DNA from: Bactrocera neohumeralis
Lineage: Eukaryota > Arthropoda > Insecta > Diptera > Tephritidae
Assembly: GCF_024586455.1 (NCBI RefSeq)
Contig: NC_065920.1
Location: forward strand, 67,860,821-67,924,820
Reading direction: 5' to 3'
DNA: 64,000 nucleotides
Below the pieces are notes generated by a model that did not search any database, was not told the origin of the DNA, and saw only the letters and a list, made by a program, of their open reading frames with translations. The position numbers and the translations under genes are program-made. Shown piece by piece: positions 60,955 to 64,000 of the stretch (position 1 is the stretch's first letter; every line of letters starts with the position of its first letter).

Positions 60955-62551
60955 CTAAGCTGCAAATAATGATCTATACAATTCCTCTTTTGATTCCTCC
61001 GTCCATGTTGATGTGTCGTCAGGCGCCATGAAATTTATCAGCTTATTATGCACCGTATAGCTGTAATGAAATATGTAATAGTTAAAATTTTTGTGAAATT
61101 TATTTATTTTTATTTGCTTATCATACTCACCGCAATTTACGTCCCTTGCTCGCGCGTGTGTCGACCTTTTTCTTCATTTTTTGACGCAACTTTTGCAGCT
61201 CCATGTACTGTTGCGTCACTTCACTGGCACTGACTGATGTGCTGCTCTTATATTCGATAAGCTCACGCAGTTGCTGATGATAAAAGTCGCTATCATCATA
61301 AAGTTCCACATTGCGTTTGGACTTTTGTGTACTTTCACTATTACCATTTTCAGCTAGTTCTTTATCTGTAGTAGTCTCATCACCGTCTTTAGATGTTTGC
61401 GATTTTTCAATGAGTGTGCTGCGATTTTGTAATGTATTTTCAATTTTACGTATGATATCATAATCCTCAGTGAGCGACTTTTTCTTAGCACCAGCACCAG
61501 GTGTTAGCAATTTAGTGCGATCGTCCCACTTGAGCAGCACCGAATTGCGATAGGATTTAAATTCCTGGAAATGTGCATCAATATGTTCTGCAAAACGTTT
61601 TAACGGCACAGCGTTGTTCCCTTCAGTATCGAGTTTGGGTAGCGGCCGTTTTAACGTCTTCTTCAATGCATAGCGTTGTTCAGAGAATTGCTGATCAAAA
61701 GCATTTTGTAGTTGTACCAAAGTGCTAAGTAATTTACTAACACTGCTAACTGATTCACGCGATATTGCATTTAATTTTTCATTATCTTGCTGAAGTGCTT
61801 TGAGTGTATCAGGTGCAGGAAGCTGGTTGGATTTGGTAAGTAGTTTTTGTGTGTGTATCCGCATTTCCAATAAACGTTCCCAAATTTGTAGCTGATTTTG
61901 TACACACTGTCCTTTTTGCACCTCAGCTTGACGATTTGTTTCAGCGATTATATCTGTACCGTCTGCATGCTCTTCTTCACTGGCATCGTCATCATTCTCT
62001 ACGCCATCTTCATCATCACTATCTTCGTAATCCTCTTCTTCATCGCCTTCTTCGACATCTTCATCTCCGTCCTCATCGCTTTCTTCACTTGCATTTTCAA
62101 AATTAGTGCTCTCATCCATATCATCATCACTGTCATCTTCTGCCGACACAACTGCATCTTTTTTAATAACACCACCATTCAACTTTTTAGTGAATGCTGC
62201 TAAAGCATCATTATTATCATCTTCGGAGGAGTTCTCATCAACATCTTCCTCTTGTTCTTCTTCACTATGTTCATCCGCTGAAGAATCTTCTTCATCCTCT
62301 TCCTCAAGTTCATTTCGCGATGATATTTTACCTCTATAACGCGCACTTTGCTCTGACAACAACTTTACATTACGTTTTCTTATATCGGATGTGCGTGCAT
62401 CCGGCAAATCGTATTCATCGAATTCCTCCTCCACACGTGGGTCTTCATCTTGCTCATCGCTGCTGTCGTCTTCACCGTTGGCATTACGCGTCAACAACTC
62501 TGAAATTTTATCCGACACAGTTTGTGTTTTTGAGGTCTTTTTCCGCAGCAT
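60955..62551 (-). CDS. Aatf: AATF/Bfr2 (Che-1), ribosome-biogenesis protein (2 exons, 508 aa)
   Basis: Exon 1 (62551-61131) joins exon 2 (61060-60955) across a 70-bp GT-AG intron in phase, giving 1527 nt. The order of parts is that of the AATF/Bfr2 family: an N-terminus with KKTSKTQTVSDKISELL; long Glu/Asp/Ser tracts (about 30-205); the AATF-Che1 domain (about 215-340, with QLQIWERLLEMRIHTQKLL); and the TRAUB domain (about 370 to the end, with DFYHQQLRELIEYKS and RASKGRKLRYTVHNKL). It ends in a conserved MAP-D...ELYRSLF block. Family members act in the nucleolus in small-subunit rRNA processing; the vertebrate protein also affects apoptosis and RNA polymerase II transcription. The gene is intact. 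Confidence 0.96.
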
Positions 62552-62714
62552 GTTGAAAGTTATATTTTATTTATGATATTATTTATATAGTTTTTATTAA
62601 AAACATTAATGATAATGAGGCAAAATGCAAATCCAACTAAAATGCTGTAATCAGCTGTTTATTTGTTGTCTGTGTAGTAGAGTTGCCATTGGTATTAATA
62701 GTGATAGTTTCGAC

Positions 62715-62722
62715 TATCGATA
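62715..62722. promoter_or_regulatory. DRE-like site (TATCGATA) upstream of AATF
   Basis: A perfect DRE core lies 164 bp upstream of the AATF start codon, with a partial ATCGATA copy about 35 bp further on. DRE sites are typical of TATA-less housekeeping and growth-gene promoters in flies, which fits a ribosome-biogenesis gene. Confidence 0.6.
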
Positions 62723-64000
62723 ACAGTATACTCATTCAAAACTTTCATCGATATAAAAATTTTTAAAATCTTTTCTGTTTTTCATTATAAAAAATGTATA
62801 TTTACATATATGTATATGAGTTTATATATATTCTGGACTTAGTAGACTTCGTCAAAATATTCATTTGTAATTTCAACAACTCCATTGCAATATCGAAATT
62901 GACATCTAACGAAAAATCTGAAGTACCACTGATTATGAGTGAAATCAAATTAATTTGGATAATAAGGCTTGATTGATTTATTTACATATTCATATGTATT
63001 TTAAATGATTTTTATGCACCGCACATATCTCTATTTTAAGCGTAGCTATGTACGTATGAGCTTGATAACTTTATCTACTCGAAGTTTAAGTTACTCATAC
63101 GCCATGGTGCCCAAAATCGTTGTAATAAAGTCCAATGCAATGGTGAATAAATTTGTAAATTAATTGAACTCAAAACCATTTTTTGCTGTTATTTAAAAAT
63201 ATTGCAATATTAGAATATAAAATATGTTTATTTAATTTACATTCATGCTCTTTAATTTTTAGCGCCTAATGACTGGTTTATCCTTGATCAGAATGCGCAT
63301 GCGAAATACACCATAAAGGACCGCTACTAAATGACATTGGTCATGAGATATGCTCGTATGTATGTATGTATGTAACTGTGTGTATATGTGATCACTGCAT
63401 TTTGTTGTCGGCAAATTTTCAATGTCAATCAGCAACAAACAATGGCTTGGTATGCTATCAAAAACTAATAGACGAATGTCAGCAACACATAGCGTTTTTC
63501 GCACGGAGTAATAACAACGTTTTTATGTATGTATATATGTACATGTATTTATTGTAATTTCATGCCAAAACAAGTAGCTACCCAGCAGGAAAAACATTGA
63601 ATGGATGGTAGGTGAAATAAAGGGTTATAAAAGCGGCATTTAATAATTTTTTATTTGTATTAATTTAAGAAAATAAAATAAAATAAAAAAAAAATAAGAA
63701 AAAAATAAAAAGTTAAAAAATAAATAAAAAGCAAACTTAATGTACCTTGTTAAGGGTATACAAATAATAAATAAATAAATTCCCTCTAGTCTTTTTCTCC
63801 ACAAGGCACGTTATGGCATATGTATATAATACAAACATAGATTCATGTACATATATACATGTTATTATTGATTGTACGCGCTTATCAGTGAATGACCATC
63901 TTGTCACCACGAAATGCTTGCTATGTCTCGCTCTCAAAATCAACTGCCATGTAGCTGCTCACATGCTTAACTCTGCTTAATACACACAAAATTTTATATA
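62723..64000. other. AT-rich intergenic DNA at the window end
   Basis: No gene is supported. GTAT repeats lie at 63355-63373, and an AATAAAATAAAAAAAAAATA-type A-rich run at about 63670-63735. Several 60-80 codon ORFs have no recognisable content. Confidence 0.5.

Noticed and set aside
61849..62556. Several plus-strand ORFs rich in His/Leu/Ser/Phe
   Set aside because: Antisense to the Glu/Asp/Ser repeats of AATF, which keep all opposite frames open.
1..64000. tRNA, rRNA, snRNA or histone genes
   Set aside because: I looked for cloverleaf arms with TTCGANNC-type loops and for known small-RNA cores and saw none that held up; a covariance-model search would be needed to exclude them.

Overview
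This is eukaryotic DNA from a higher fly (cyclorrhaphan Diptera), probably a tephritid-like fruit fly. The reasons are AT-rich intergenic DNA full of (CATA)n/(GTAT)n tracts, short GT-AG introns, insect-type transposon debris (DINE-1/mini-me-like, mariner, non-LTR), and genes that read clearly as fly orthologues. The species assignment is an inference. The organism has no operons, so every gene model below was built by joining exons across splice sites read by eye. All six spliced models keep one frame and their coding lengths are multiples of three.

Layout. (1) 2.1-3.1 kb, minus: a two-exon THAP-domain protein. It is divergent from (2) 3.8-7.65 kb, plus: a complete ten-exon Cullin-2, the scaffold of a ubiquitin ligase. 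(3) 7.7-13.7 kb: AT-rich DNA with a degenerate A/T minisatellite and a long T tract. (4) 13.7-22.2 kb, minus: a 14-exon gene for a 1179-residue, low-complexity, serine/proline-rich protein that I do not recognise; its introns carry a mariner relic and two non-LTR retrotransposon fragments. (5) 22.2-35.5 kb: its CAG/GTT-repeat-rich upstream region, then a transposon graveyard of mariner-type relics and DINE-1-like elements with 152-bp internal repeats, including one copy nested in another. (6) 35.5-47.1 kb: about 11.6 kb of extreme AT richness with strand-asymmetric A-rich blocks and no convincing gene. (7) 47.1-53.3 kb, minus: a complete 16-exon Liprin-alpha, the presynaptic active-zone scaffold. 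It is divergent from (8) 55.2-57.2 kb, plus: Homer, the EVH1/coiled-coil postsynaptic scaffold. (9) 61.0-62.6 kb, minus: AATF/Bfr2, a nucleolar ribosome-biogenesis factor with a DRE-like promoter motif.

The most interesting signal is at the 3' end of homer. After the expected TGA the frame stays open, crosses a further intron in phase, and continues for 212 codons. Either stop-codon readthrough or skipping of the stop-bearing exon (whose 138-nt length is a multiple of three) would give a Homer isoform with a long Q/T/A-rich tail. Other points worth attention are the layered transposon insertions, including one that fills most of a Liprin-alpha intron between the SAM1 and SAM2 exons, and a 50-bp duplication at a Cullin-2 splice acceptor next to a transposon end.
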